A stretch of 64,000 bases of DNA from Oligosphaera ethanolica (GCF_030814695.1 NZ_JAUSVL010000001.1:2144227-2208226); one strand, 5' to 3'; positions 55,622-64,000 are shown, numbered from the stretch's first letter. A program made the numbers and translations. The notes: generated by a model not told the origin, from the letters alone.

Positions 55622-58600
55622 GTCACAATCGCCTTACGGCTTCAGTCCTGATTTGGACTGGAAGGAACCACAAAGGTCTCCCTGGAAGTGCTGTAGTCAC
55701 AATCGCCTTACGGCTTCAGTCCTGATTTGGACGATGGCTGCATTAATGGCTGAGATGAAAGCCATGCGGGAGGGTCACAATCGCCTTACGGCTTCAGTCC
55801 TGATTTGGACGGGAAGGGACCTACGGTGATTATGTATATGTCTGGGCTGAGTCACAATCGCCTTACGGCTTCAGTCCTGATTTGGACCGACTTGCGCTGG
55901 CGTATAGCGTTGCTGGCGGGTATGGGTCACAATCGCCTTACGGCTTCAGTCCTGATTTGGACCGACGTGACGGGCGATTTTTTCGACGTCGGTGAACATT
56001 TGGGTCACAATCGCCTTACGGCTTCAGTCCTGATTTGGACATACCCGCTGTGCCGAGCTTACCATACTCGGCATGATTGCGCGGTCACAATCGCCTTACG
56101 GCTTCAGTCCTGATTTGGACGCCGGCGTTGATGGCCGGTGATCAAGGCAGGAGCTTATGTCACAATCGCCTTACGGCTTCAGTCCTGATTTGGACTGGTG
56201 ACGACGAGCCAGAGCCGTCAAGGCATGCGCATGGTCACAATCGCCTTACGGCTTCAGTCCTGATTTGGACCTGGGTACCCGCCAAAGAAGAGACAACCTT
56301 CTCGCGTGATAAGTCACAATCGCCTTACGGCTTCAGTCCTGATTTGGACAAATAAGGTCTATAGCACAGACGAGCTTTTTGCCTGGATGAGTCACAATCG
56401 CCTTACGGCTTCAGTCCTGATTTGGACCAGGGGTGAGGGCACGTATGGCGACTATATCTATATGTCACAATCGCCTTACGGCTTCAGTCCTGATTTGGAC
56501 GACTATCGCGGGCTGCATGGAGTCGGAAAAAGCCGAACAAGCGTCACAATCGCCTTACGGCTTCAGTCCTGATTTGGACACAACAAGGAGGATTGAACAA
56601 TGGAAAAGCAAGTGAAGGTCACAATCGCCTTACGGCTTCAGTCCTGATTTGGACCAAATCTCAGAAGGTCATCAGTATGTTCCAGCGTCTTATTGGTCAC
56701 AATCGCCTTACGGCTTCAGTCCTGATTTGGACGGCTGCATGGAAAGCGAAAGAGCGGAACAAGCGTGCAGTCACAATCGCCTTACGGCTTCAGTCCTGAT
56801 TTGGACGGCTCCACGCCCATAACCGTCACCATAGGACAATTGCCGCCGTCACAATCGCCTTACGGCTTCAGTCCTGATTTGGACCGCGAAGAGGAGGAGT
56901 ATAACAGCTTCATCGAAAACGTATGTCACAATCGCCTTACGGCTTCAGTCCTGATTTGGACATGAGATTGTTATTGGGCTGAATGACAAAGACACCAAGC
57001 AGGTCACAATCGCCTTACGGCTTCAGTCCTGATTTGGACGGCCCTGGTGAACTTGGTAGAGCGGTTTAACTCCGCCGCCTGGTCACAATCGCCTTACGGC
57101 TTCAGTCCTGATTTGGACCCATGTATATCCACCAAGATAATCTATACTTCGAGCACAAGGGGTCACAATCGCCTTACGGCTTCAGTCCTGATTTGGACAG
57201 TGTTGCGTCAAGGTGGATACGGGTATGCGACCAAGAAAAGTCACAATCGCCTTACGGCTTCAGTCCTGATTTGGACTTGCACGCCCACGCCATTGCTTGC
57301 ATGACGATCGCGGCGTCACAATCGCCTTACGGCTTCAGTCCTGATTTGGACCAGTATGCGCTTGATTGCTGGAGACCGTCGAAGGAAGAGACGGTCACAA
57401 TCGCCTTACGGCTTCAGTCCTGATTTGGACAAACGCATACCCACCCCACCACTTCCCACCAAACGAACAAAGTCACAATCGCCTTACGGCTTCAGTCCTG
57501 ATTTGGACTTGAGCCTTACGGAATTCAAAACACAATTCGAGTTATTTGGTCACAATCGCCTTACGGCTTCAGTCCTGATTTGGACGGGTGCTTTTTGGCT
57601 GCTGAATAGGGGCGTTGACTTAGGTTGGTCACAATCGCCTTACGGCTTCAGTCCTGATTTGGACCCTTAACGCCGCGATCAAGATGGTTGTACGAGGATG
57701 GTACGGTCACAATCGCCTTACGGCTTCAGTCCTGATTTGGACTACGTTACTACGAACCCGCAACGCTACCGTTTGGTCAGGTCACAATCGCCTTACGGCT
57801 TCAGTCCTGATTTGGACTTGGCTCATCTGGAATGAAGAGGAGCAGGAGGCCCAAAGTCACAATCGCCTTACGGCTTCAGTCCTGATTTGGACGCGAGCAA
57901 GGCCGCAGGAATCCGCGAGCAGCTGGATCGGGTCACAATCGCCTTACGGCTTCAGTCCTGATTTGGACATAACCCAATCACGCCGGGGCCGCAACGCCCC
58001 GGCGGATGTCACAATCGCCTTACGGCTTCAGTCCTGATTTGGACTTGGCGATATTATTGATTTCTGGTTGGATGTTGAAGTCACAATCGCCTTACGGCTT
58101 CAGTCCTGATTTGGACTTTGTGTTGATGGCTGCTACTGAATATGATTTTGCTCGGTCACAATCGCCTTACGGCTTCAGTCCTGATTTGGACATACCGGCG
58201 GGGCTCTGCGCATCTACGACTACAAGAACGGCGGTCACAATCGCCTTACGGCTTCAGTCCTGATTTGGACGGCAGCTGGGTGATGGTCCTTTGGCGACGT
58301 TTGGTGGGTCACAATCGCCTTACGGCTTCAGTCCTGATTTGGACGCCGGAAAGAAGCTGGAGGAGCTTATTAAACGGCATGACTAGTCACAATCGCCTTA
58401 CGGCTTCAGTCCTGATTTGGACGGCTATGGGATATAGCATGGAATACTGCATATGATGCAATAGTCACAATCGCCTTACGGCTTCAGTCCTGATTTGGAC
58501 AAACAACTACCAAATCGCAACGTATCATCGGAATGTTTGGTCACAATCGCCTTACGGCTTCAGTCCTGATTTGGACGCGGCAATGGCCTTCGCAATGCGG

Positions 58601-59502
58601 TAAAGGTCATTGCTTCGTCACAATCGCCTTACGGCTTCAGTCCTGATTTGGACGCCTAGGCAAGGCTGCGAAAATTATTGTGCTATTTTTCTCGTCACAA
58701 TCGCCTTACGGCTTCAGTCCTGATTTGGACCTTCAAGCAGATTCAAGACCAAGGCGCCAGGATCAAAAAGGGGTCACAATCGCCTTACGGCTTCAGTCCT
58801 GATTTGGACCGCCGCTGGCGTTGTCGATAGTGGCAACATACGCGGCATGTCACAATCGCCTTACGGCTTCAGTCCTGATTTGGACAGGCACTCGGCATCA
58901 GCGAGGACAGCATGAAACGCCTGCTGGTCACAATCGCCTTACGGCTTCAGTCCTGATTTGGACATGGAAAGAGCAAGGATAAAAACGGCAATGGCAAAGG
59001 TCAGGTCACAATCGCCTTACGGCTTCAGTCCTGATTTGGACGCAGCCACCATCACGCCGGAACAACTCGCAACGCTAGGGTTGTCACAATCGCCTTACGG
59101 CTTCAGTCCTGATTTGGACCTCTGGAGAGAGATTGTTAACGCCGAGAAACTTATAGAGGTCACAATCGCCTTACGGCTTCAGTCCTGATTTGGACCACCA
59201 GTAGACCGCTGGAGTAATGCACAGCTACTCGTTTACGTCACAATCGCCTTACGGCTTCAGTCCTGATTTGGACAGGTCCACAATATCCTATATTTGATTA
59301 GGATGGTGTCGTCACAATCGCCTTACGGCTTCAGTCCTGATTTGGACCTACACTAACGGGAACGCTAAACGGTAACGCACTATTAGCGTGTCACAATCGC
59401 CTTACGGCTTCAGTCCTGATTTGGACAAATTGGTTACATGACCGTTAAGCTGCATGAGCACGGCCGTCACAATCGCCTTACGGCTTCAGTCCTGATTTGG
59501 AC
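55622..59502 (-). CRISPR. CRISPR array, 51 repeats of 37 bp and 50 spacers
   Basis: The 37-bp repeat reads GTCACAATCGCC... to ...GATTTGGAC on the plus strand. All copies I compared are identical and periods run from 72 to 80 bp, giving spacers of 35-43 bp. Transcription is inferred to be from the minus strand: cas genes and a leader-like gap lie to the right. In that direction a GCC-GTAA-GGC hairpin sits near the 3' end, and the repeat ends in ATTGTGAC, similar to the ATTGAAAC 5' handle of type I/III crRNAs. Neither end shows repeat decay. Three spacer pairs encode near-identical peptides (see findings). The long forward open frames running through it are artefacts of the repeat. Confidence 0.98.
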
Positions 59503-59734
59503 TGTTGTGGATGTACTATAGTGCAGGATAGGGAAATAGGGATGCTGATCGGCGGGGGGGGTAAAAATGGGGTCCATTTGGTGTTCACGTGGTAGTAGAA
59601 AATGGCGATTAATAGTCATAAGTGTTTGCCTGTACGTTGTCGGCGGCGCTTCTGCGTGGCGTGGTGATTTTTTTCTGCCGCCGACGAGGTGTTATTGGGG
59701 TTTCTGGTCATGCTGGGATTGTGGTTGTGATTCA
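59503..59734 (-). promoter_or_regulatory. Putative CRISPR leader
   Basis: These 232 bases separate the last repeat from the cas2 stop codon and would be the leader if the array is read from the minus strand. They hold an eight-G run (about 59549-59556, plus strand) and an inverted repeat TGTCGGCGGC...GCCGCCGAC (about 59638-59688). I see no clear promoter. Confidence 0.55.
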
Positions 59735-60112
59735 TCAGATGATGTAGCAGATTGCCTTACGTGGCCGGGAGATTTTTCCGAGGACCTCGACTTGTTTGAC
59801 GCATGCTTTGCAGATTTGGTAGGCGACGACGCAGTCATCGTCTTCTTCGATGACGCCCATGAGTTCGAGCCAGAAGTCTTGGAAGCGTTCATCGGGCAGA
59901 TCGCATTCGAAGACGCTTTTTTCGACTCTGACGCCATAGAGTTCGCAGATTTTAGCGACCTTGCGGAGGCGTTTATCGTCGGTGATGTCATAAGCGACGA
60001 TACGGAGCATATTTCGGTACTCCCAGTCGGCGGGTGTAGACTCGATGTGGTCGGCGGGATAGAACCGTTCGTACCACTGCACGGGTTGTTGCCAGAGATC
60101 GTCGTCCATCAT
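59735..60112 (-). CDS. cas2: Cas2 with N-terminal extension
   Basis: From residue 35 the protein reads MLRIVAYDITDDKRLRKVAK, the ferredoxin-fold start of Cas2 with the conserved Asp after strand 1, followed by YGVRVEKSVFECDL. The core is of normal length (91 residues). The preceding 34 residues are W- and acid-rich (for example WYERFYPADHIE); third positions are GC-rich as in real genes here, and the first ATG overlaps the cas1 stop in ATGA, so the extension is probably translated. A GGGAG nine bases before M35 (60010) makes the short form possible. Cas2 bridges two Cas1 dimers in the spacer integrase. Confidence 0.93.
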   Translation of the reverse strand: MMDDDLWQQPVQWYERFYPADHIESTPADWEYRNMLRIVAYDITDDKRLRKVAKICELYGVRVEKSVFECDLPDERFQDFWLELMGVIEEDDDCVVAYQICKACVKQVEVLGKISRPRKAICYII

Positions 60113-61131
60113 GGCATCATGAAGAATTGTGGTTCCTGGTTGCTTTCGACGGTCTGCGAGATGGCATTGACCATATTGCGGATGACTCTGCGGAAGGTCA
60201 CTCTGCTGCCCCCCTTGGACTCGGCGAAGAACCGCTCCATATACTGCTCGTATTCGCAGAAGAAGATTTTTCTGCTGTCGGATTTGAGGTAAACACCGCC
60301 GTCATCGGCGTGATTTTCAAAGTGTTCTTTTTTCAATAATTTATGATTGAGCAGATTCAGCGCGAGCAGATCACACAGCGGCGCGCGTAGGGGCTCGACG
60401 AGATCGAGAGCGAGTGACGGCCGGCCGTAGCTGATATCATGCAGGAAGCCGAGGCAGGGATCGAGGCCGGCGCAGCGGATTTCGGCGTCGATTTCGGCAC
60501 CGACGATCGTGTAGGTCCATGACAGGATGGCGTTGGCGGCGTCGCGGGGTGGTCGGCGACTGCGGCTGGTGAAAGGCAGGTCTTCCGGGAAGAAGGCGCC
60601 GAGGCGCCGGAAGTAGCATGCCGAGGCGATGCCTTCGTAGCCGCGAATGGCGGCGACGGTGTCAGCGTCCATGACTTTTTGTGCGTAGCCCAACAGGGAG
60701 TTACAGGCGTCCATCTGCTCGACGTCTTGGGATTGTTCGCGATTGGCGGCCAAGCGTTGCAGGACTCGGCGCATATTGCGAATTTTGGCGTAGACCAGTT
60801 GGCGGGCGATCATGACGGCGAGAGTGGCTGACCGCGCCGCGTCGTACTGGCGGAGGCGGCGCAGGGCGCTGCCATTGCTGTTGGGCACCATCGAGCTGAC
60901 CCAACGGCCGTGAGCCGAGAGAAAGTACACCGGGATATTGGCGTACATGAATTTGTGCAGGAGCTGCATGCTGACCCTGGGCGTGCCGATGACCACCACG
61001 CGGTCAATATCGAAGATCGGCACCGTAAAGGCATCGACATCGTCATTGGTGTAGTCGAAGCGACTCAAGGCGACGCGGCGGTCGTTCAGGCGGGCATCGA
61101 CGCCCTGGCTATTCAGATAGAGGGTTGGCAC
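60109..61131 (-). CDS. cas1: Cas1 integrase
   Basis: The 340-residue protein has the Cas1 N-terminal beta-domain (LYLNSQGVDARL) and the alpha-helical catalytic domain with metal ligands E166 (GYEGIASACYF), H231 (GFLHDISYGRPSLALDL) and D243, twelve residues apart as usual. It integrates new spacers with Cas2. There is no fused reverse transcriptase or Cas4. It ends by overlapping cas2 and starts 22 bases after the CARF-HEPN gene. Confidence 0.97.
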   Translation of the reverse strand: MPTLYLNSQGVDARLNDRRVALSRFDYTNDDVDAFTVPIFDIDRVVVIGTPRVSMQLLHKFMYANIPVYFLSAHGRWVSSMVPNSNGSALRRLRQYDAARSATLAVMIARQLVYAKIRNMRRVLQRLAANREQSQDVEQMDACNSLLGYAQKVMDADTVAAIRGYEGIASACYFRRLGAFFPEDLPFTSRSRRPPRDAANAILSWTYTIVGAEIDAEIRCAGLDPCLGFLHDISYGRPSLALDLVEPLRAPLCDLLALNLLNHKLLKKEHFENHADDGGVYLKSDSRKIFFCEYEQYMERFFAESKGGSRVTFRRVIRNMVNAISQTVESNQEPQFFMMP

Positions 61132-61153
61132 AGCGGTAGTTCCTCGGATTTAG

Positions 61154-62383
61154 TTAGGGTCTTGGCTGCATATCTTCGTAGCGCGTAAAGAGATCATCGG
61201 CGATTCTGCCGAGCACCTCGCGGAAGCGATTTTCGTCTTGAAGCAGCCCCTGCACTTCGCGGCTGATTGCCGAACGCGTTTCCGGCGAAGATGCGTGGGC
61301 GAGGCAGTTGCGGAGTTCGTTGAGGAGTTCGTCGGTGTGGTCGGTGTCGCGATTGAGCTCGCTGAGTTTTTTGTCTCGGGCGGCCTGATTGTGCTGTTGG
61401 TTTGGCGGCAGTGCCAGGGACACGCGCGCTTCGCGCAGGAGGATGACGCAGCGCAGGAAATCGCCGGCACGGAGCGCGGCCTTGGCGGAGAGGATTTGCC
61501 AGGACGCCAGGTCGTCGCCCTTGCGCCAGTTGAATTTGCGTTGCAGGGTCGTGCGATAGAGCTCTGCGACTGGATCGGCAAAGGACTGTTCGAGCAGGAC
61601 GTCAATGTCTTTGGCGCTTTCACGGGCGGCGACGGTTTGATTGGTGCGCAAATGCAGACTGTGCGCCGAGAGGGCTTGCGCCAGCTCGGGGCGTTCGGTC
61701 ATGAGTTCGGCCAGGGCGTCATAGCGGCCCGTGCCTTCGGCTATGGGCAGAGTGCTGAGCCATTTGAACAACTCCAGCACGTAGTCCAGGCGAATCACGG
61801 GCGCGGTAAGCACGCCAGCATTGCTCTCGGCGAGATCGGCGGCGCCATAGAAGAGGCCGGTGACGCGCGCTTGGCGCACTTGCTGGAGGTAGATCATCGC
61901 CAGCAATTCCAACAGCGGCAGAATGCGCAGACCGTGGGTGACATCAAGACAGACGGAGGCCTTTTCGGGCGTTTCCGCAGCCATGATGCGGAGAATCTCG
62001 GCCTGCTCGACGGCATTTCGGCCCAGGGGAATGAGTTGGCAAGAGATGTCGTAATGCAATACGGCGCTGAGTTCGCGGCTGAGTTCGCGGAGGGTCTGCG
62101 GCTGGACGGCGCCGGCGTCGGTTTCCGTCAGGACTTTGTCGGCCAGCTCGGTATTGTCCATCGGCGTCATTTCGAGCAAGGCGTCCCACATGGAGGAGGC
62201 CGTGCCCATGACCAGAATGCGTTCCGGCGCTTGTTGCAGCTTTTCGCAGTGCTTCAGCAGAGCCAGGAGGAAAAAGCTGCTGGTGAAAGTGAAGCCATCC
62301 GCAAACTGGTAGCTGATTTCGCGGTAACGGCCGTTGTCACTTTTGCGTGCTTTGCCGAGAGTGGTGATCAGAATGGACGACAT
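61154..62383 (-). CDS. CARF-HEPN type III accessory ribonuclease (Csx1/TM1812-like)
   Basis: The 409-residue protein starts MSSILITTLGKARK, as in Csx-type CARF domains. It has the diagnostic DxTHG motif at 147-151 (LDVTHGLRILPLL) and a predicted helical C-terminal region. The HEPN RNase motif R-x4-H is seen at R358-H363 (RNCLAH). Such proteins are activated by cyclic oligoadenylates made by Cas10 and then cut RNA non-specifically. Its presence is the main evidence that the locus is type III. It lies 169 bases after the Lon-CARF gene and directly before cas1 on the same strand. Confidence 0.9.
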   Translation of the reverse strand: MSSILITTLGKARKSDNGRYREISYQFADGFTFTSSFFLLALLKHCEKLQQAPERILVMGTASSMWDALLEMTPMDNTELADKVLTETDAGAVQPQTLRELSRELSAVLHYDISCQLIPLGRNAVEQAEILRIMAAETPEKASVCLDVTHGLRILPLLELLAMIYLQQVRQARVTGLFYGAADLAESNAGVLTAPVIRLDYVLELFKWLSTLPIAEGTGRYDALAELMTERPELAQALSAHSLHLRTNQTVAARESAKDIDVLLEQSFADPVAELYRTTLQRKFNWRKGDDLASWQILSAKAALRAGDFLRCVILLREARVSLALPPNQQHNQAARDKKLSELNRDTDHTDELLNELRNCLAHASSPETRSAISREVQGLLQDENRFREVLGRIADDLFTRYEDMQPRP

Positions 62384-62552
62384 GGGCTGCCTTTCGGTTT
62401 TGGTCGTTCGTAATGCCTGTTGGTTGACAATCTATATAGGGAACCCCACACGCGTTTTTCCACGCTGCGGGCGCAAAAAAACAAAAAAAGAAGCGATGGT
62501 CATTCGGCGGCGGCCCGCGAACAGGCGCAGTGGCCACGCGCGGCTGGCGCCA

Positions 62553-63911
62553 TCACCGCCACACGGCGCTGCGGAGTTCGGCCAGAGAGGGCAGGGGGCC
62601 GGTGAATTGCCGTGGAGCGCTACCATAGAGATACCCCCAGTTCACGCGTTGGGGTTGGGGGCAGTTGTTGCCGTGGACTTTGCCATTGCGGGGTAGATCG
62701 ACGGGGCCCTGCGCGAAATCAATCACTTCCAGCTCATCGGGTTCAGCGTTGATATCGCGGTAGATCATTTTCATGCCCTGGGCTTTTGCTGCGAGCATGG
62801 CCGCCTGCCCCATCAAGCGATTGCCGCCCGTGATATTGACCAGCGCAGTCGCTGGGTCGCGCTGGCCAAACTGGTTGCGCAGCAGGACTTCACTCAAGGC
62901 CAAGTGATTGGAGGGTATTTCCTGGGTCGTGACGATAAGCGCGACGTGCTTTTGGTCAGCAAAGAACGCCTGCAGGAGATCGGCCTGCGGCTTGGTCTGT
63001 GGCGAATAGTACAAACACAGCTCGCGTGGTTGGATCAGCAGCGGCACACTCAGCGCGGGGGGGAGCGCGCCGCCCACGAGCTGGTGGAGCACGCTTACAG
63101 ATGTGGGAAACTCAAAGTGCTGCTCGAAGACACCGTGGTCGCGAACGTAAATCACGGCGTCGCGCAGACTGCTGGCGGCATAGACGGCGACGGCGGGGTT
63201 CCGGGCGGCGGCGGCAACGGCGAATTCCTGCCAGACGTCGTTGGGGACCAGCCAGTAGCGAGTGGTTCTAGCCGCAAGCTCGGCCTTGTTACCAATAGCA
63301 ACTGAAAGGACATCCCCTTTGCCATCACAGGCGCCGCTGACCGCCCAATAGCTGCCTAGGCGCACGCGCATCGCGCGGTCAGCAATGGCGATTTTGGCCA
63401 TCTCGGCGGCGAGCTGCCAGGAACGGCCCTCCAACGGCGCCGCCGACCAGGACGGCGGCTGGACGAGCAGGCTGCAGTCGGTGGCGACATTCTCGCTGAA
63501 GGCCAGCAGGCGACGGGAGTCCTGGCGCAGCCGGTGGGCAAGAACATAGATTCTCGCCAGTTCGGATGGCTGGCCATTGCAGCCGGCCAGAGGAAAGACG
63601 GCCATGGCGGCGTGGTGCGCGTGTTCGAGGAGCTCGCGCAGACTGTAGTCAAGATGGGGAAACGGCCTGACCGCCAGCAGCCAGGAGGGCAAACGGTCAT
63701 CCGTAACGGCGTCAAGCGCGATGGCCTGCCATAAAGCCAATTCAGCCAGGAGCGCCTGGGCGCGAATATCGAGCTCGCTGACGCGCGGCGATGAATAACA
63801 CGCACGGAAATCCCAGCTAGGAGACGGCTCGTGCTCGAAGCATTCCCAGAGCATGAGCTGGGCGTCGCCCATCAAGAGCTTCTGCAGCGATGGCAGGACT
63901 TGTGCGTTCAT
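62553..63911 (-). CDS. Lon-protease-like domain fused to C-terminal CARF domain
   Basis: The 452-residue protein has three parts. Residues 1-150 are helical with no recognised motif. Residues about 160-260 resemble the Lon (S16) proteolytic domain: GRSWQLAAEMAKIAI would hold the catalytic Ser (S164, as in Lon GPSAG), and AVSGACDGKGDVLSVAIGNKAELAA the catalytic Lys (K209). The Ser-Lys spacing of 45 is close to 43 in E. coli Lon, and LVPNDVWQEF matches the Lon VLIPKEN strand. Residues about 285-400 look like a Card1/DUF1887-type CARF (LCLYYSPQTKPQADLL, then ALVNITGGNRLMGQAAMLA). It would be a protease switched on by cyclic oligoadenylate, like CalpL. The start overlaps the preceding stop in ATGA. 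No AAA+ ATPase part is present. Confidence 0.75.
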   Translation of the reverse strand: MNAQVLPSLQKLLMGDAQLMLWECFEHEPSPSWDFRACYSSPRVSELDIRAQALLAELALWQAIALDAVTDDRLPSWLLAVRPFPHLDYSLRELLEHAHHAAMAVFPLAGCNGQPSELARIYVLAHRLRQDSRRLLAFSENVATDCSLLVQPPSWSAAPLEGRSWQLAAEMAKIAIADRAMRVRLGSYWAVSGACDGKGDVLSVAIGNKAELAARTTRYWLVPNDVWQEFAVAAAARNPAVAVYAASSLRDAVIYVRDHGVFEQHFEFPTSVSVLHQLVGGALPPALSVPLLIQPRELCLYYSPQTKPQADLLQAFFADQKHVALIVTTQEIPSNHLALSEVLLRNQFGQRDPATALVNITGGNRLMGQAAMLAAKAQGMKMIYRDINAEPDELEVIDFAQGPVDLPRNGKVHGNNCPQPQRVNWGYLYGSAPRQFTGPLPSLAELRSAVWR

Positions 63912-64000
63912 AGAACCGCAGTCTCACAGAGCAAAATGGTCAGATCGGCTGCACTAGCAAGCGGCGGGTGTTCGCAGGGTAGCCAGTCGCTGAGCACTAC
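63908..64000 (-). CDS. 3' end of an upstream CRISPR-locus gene, cut by window edge
   Basis: An open frame enters from the right edge and ends at TGA 63910-63908, overlapping the ATG of the Lon-CARF gene by four bases. The visible 30 residues (ending ADLTILLCETAVL) do not identify the family. The tight overlap implies one operon, so this may be a type III effector subunit, but that is inference. Confidence 0.6.
   Translation of the reverse strand, partial: VVLSDWLPCEHPPLASAADLTILLCETAVL

Noticed and set aside
55805-58456. Series of about 60-117-aa repetitive open frames
   Set aside because: They are translations of CRISPR repeats, two plus frames of which happen to be open.
59567-60292. 241-aa open frame on the plus strand
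   Set aside because: Antisense to cas2 and the end of cas1; the acidic, phenylalanine-rich product is a mirror of the real genes.
60109-61131. Reverse-transcriptase-Cas1 fusion to explain spacer orientation
   Set aside because: The protein has only Cas1 length and motifs; no RT domain is present here.
62553-63911. Full Lon protease
   Set aside because: No Walker A/B or AAA+ module; only the proteolytic-domain-like part is seen.

Overview
The window looks like a chromosomal segment of a GC-rich Gram-negative bacterium, most likely of the PVC group (Lentisphaerota or a close relative). The basis is indirect: a polysaccharide-degrading gene set (parallel beta-helix protein with a CBM9-like domain, heparinase II/III, GH5-like and GH32-like hydrolases), very long DUF11-type surface proteins, a DUF1573 protein, and many interspersed palindromic repeat islands. 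No rRNA or other taxonomic marker is present, so the placement is tentative.

Layout. 1-12 kb: housekeeping and small metabolic genes (5'-truncated beta-helix protein, zinc ribbon, methyltransferase, TauE/SafE exporter, YjbQ, NTF2-like protein, tRNA-Ser(GCU) with promoter and terminator, GH5-like hydrolase, HtrA-like protease, FtsB-like protein, an orphan fumarase beta domain, rfbD and rfbC). 13.3-43.2 kb: a 30-kb block on the minus strand that encodes a putative cell-surface system. It holds, in transcription order, a 175-aa secreted protein, a 1052-aa DUF11 protein, a 2125-aa outer-membrane beta-barrel fused to DUF11/SdrD/Ig-like modules, a DUF1573 protein with a degenerate rhodanese domain, a 5003-aa giant DUF11 protein with a lamin-tail domain, and a 1008-aa DUF11 protein. 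Several junctions overlap by four bases. Four of these proteins end in the same kind of C-terminal module and three share the same mature N-terminus, so they look like parts of one assembly. 44.3-54.4 kb: heparinase, a GNAT-deacetylase fusion, an M14 peptidase lipoprotein, a sugar isomerase/epimerase-like protein, a glycerophosphodiesterase and a GH32-like protein.

55.6-64 kb: a CRISPR-Cas locus of probable type III. The array has 51 apparently identical 37-bp repeats and 50 spacers. To its right, on the minus strand, lie cas2, cas1, a CARF-HEPN ribonuclease of the Csx/TM1812 type, and a 452-aa protein whose N-terminal part resembles a Lon (S16) protease (candidate dyad Ser164/Lys209) and whose C-terminal part resembles a Card1-type CARF domain. 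A further gene overlaps the start of this protein by four bases and runs off the window, so interference genes probably lie to the right. The Lon-CARF protein is my best candidate for an under-described system: a cyclic-oligoadenylate-triggered protease analogous to CalpL, with CARF in place of SAVED. Three spacer pairs encode nearly the same peptide with mostly synonymous changes, so they sample the same coding sites of diverged phages. They also imply that crRNAs read from the minus strand are antisense to phage mRNA.

The gaps between genes are filled by a repeat family. At least four islands are bounded at one or both ends by related inverted terminal repeats and carry palindromes with GAA/TTC loops, mirrored 9-bp repeats, or tandem 23-, 50-, 95- and 117-bp units. 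The many short open frames inside them are not genes.
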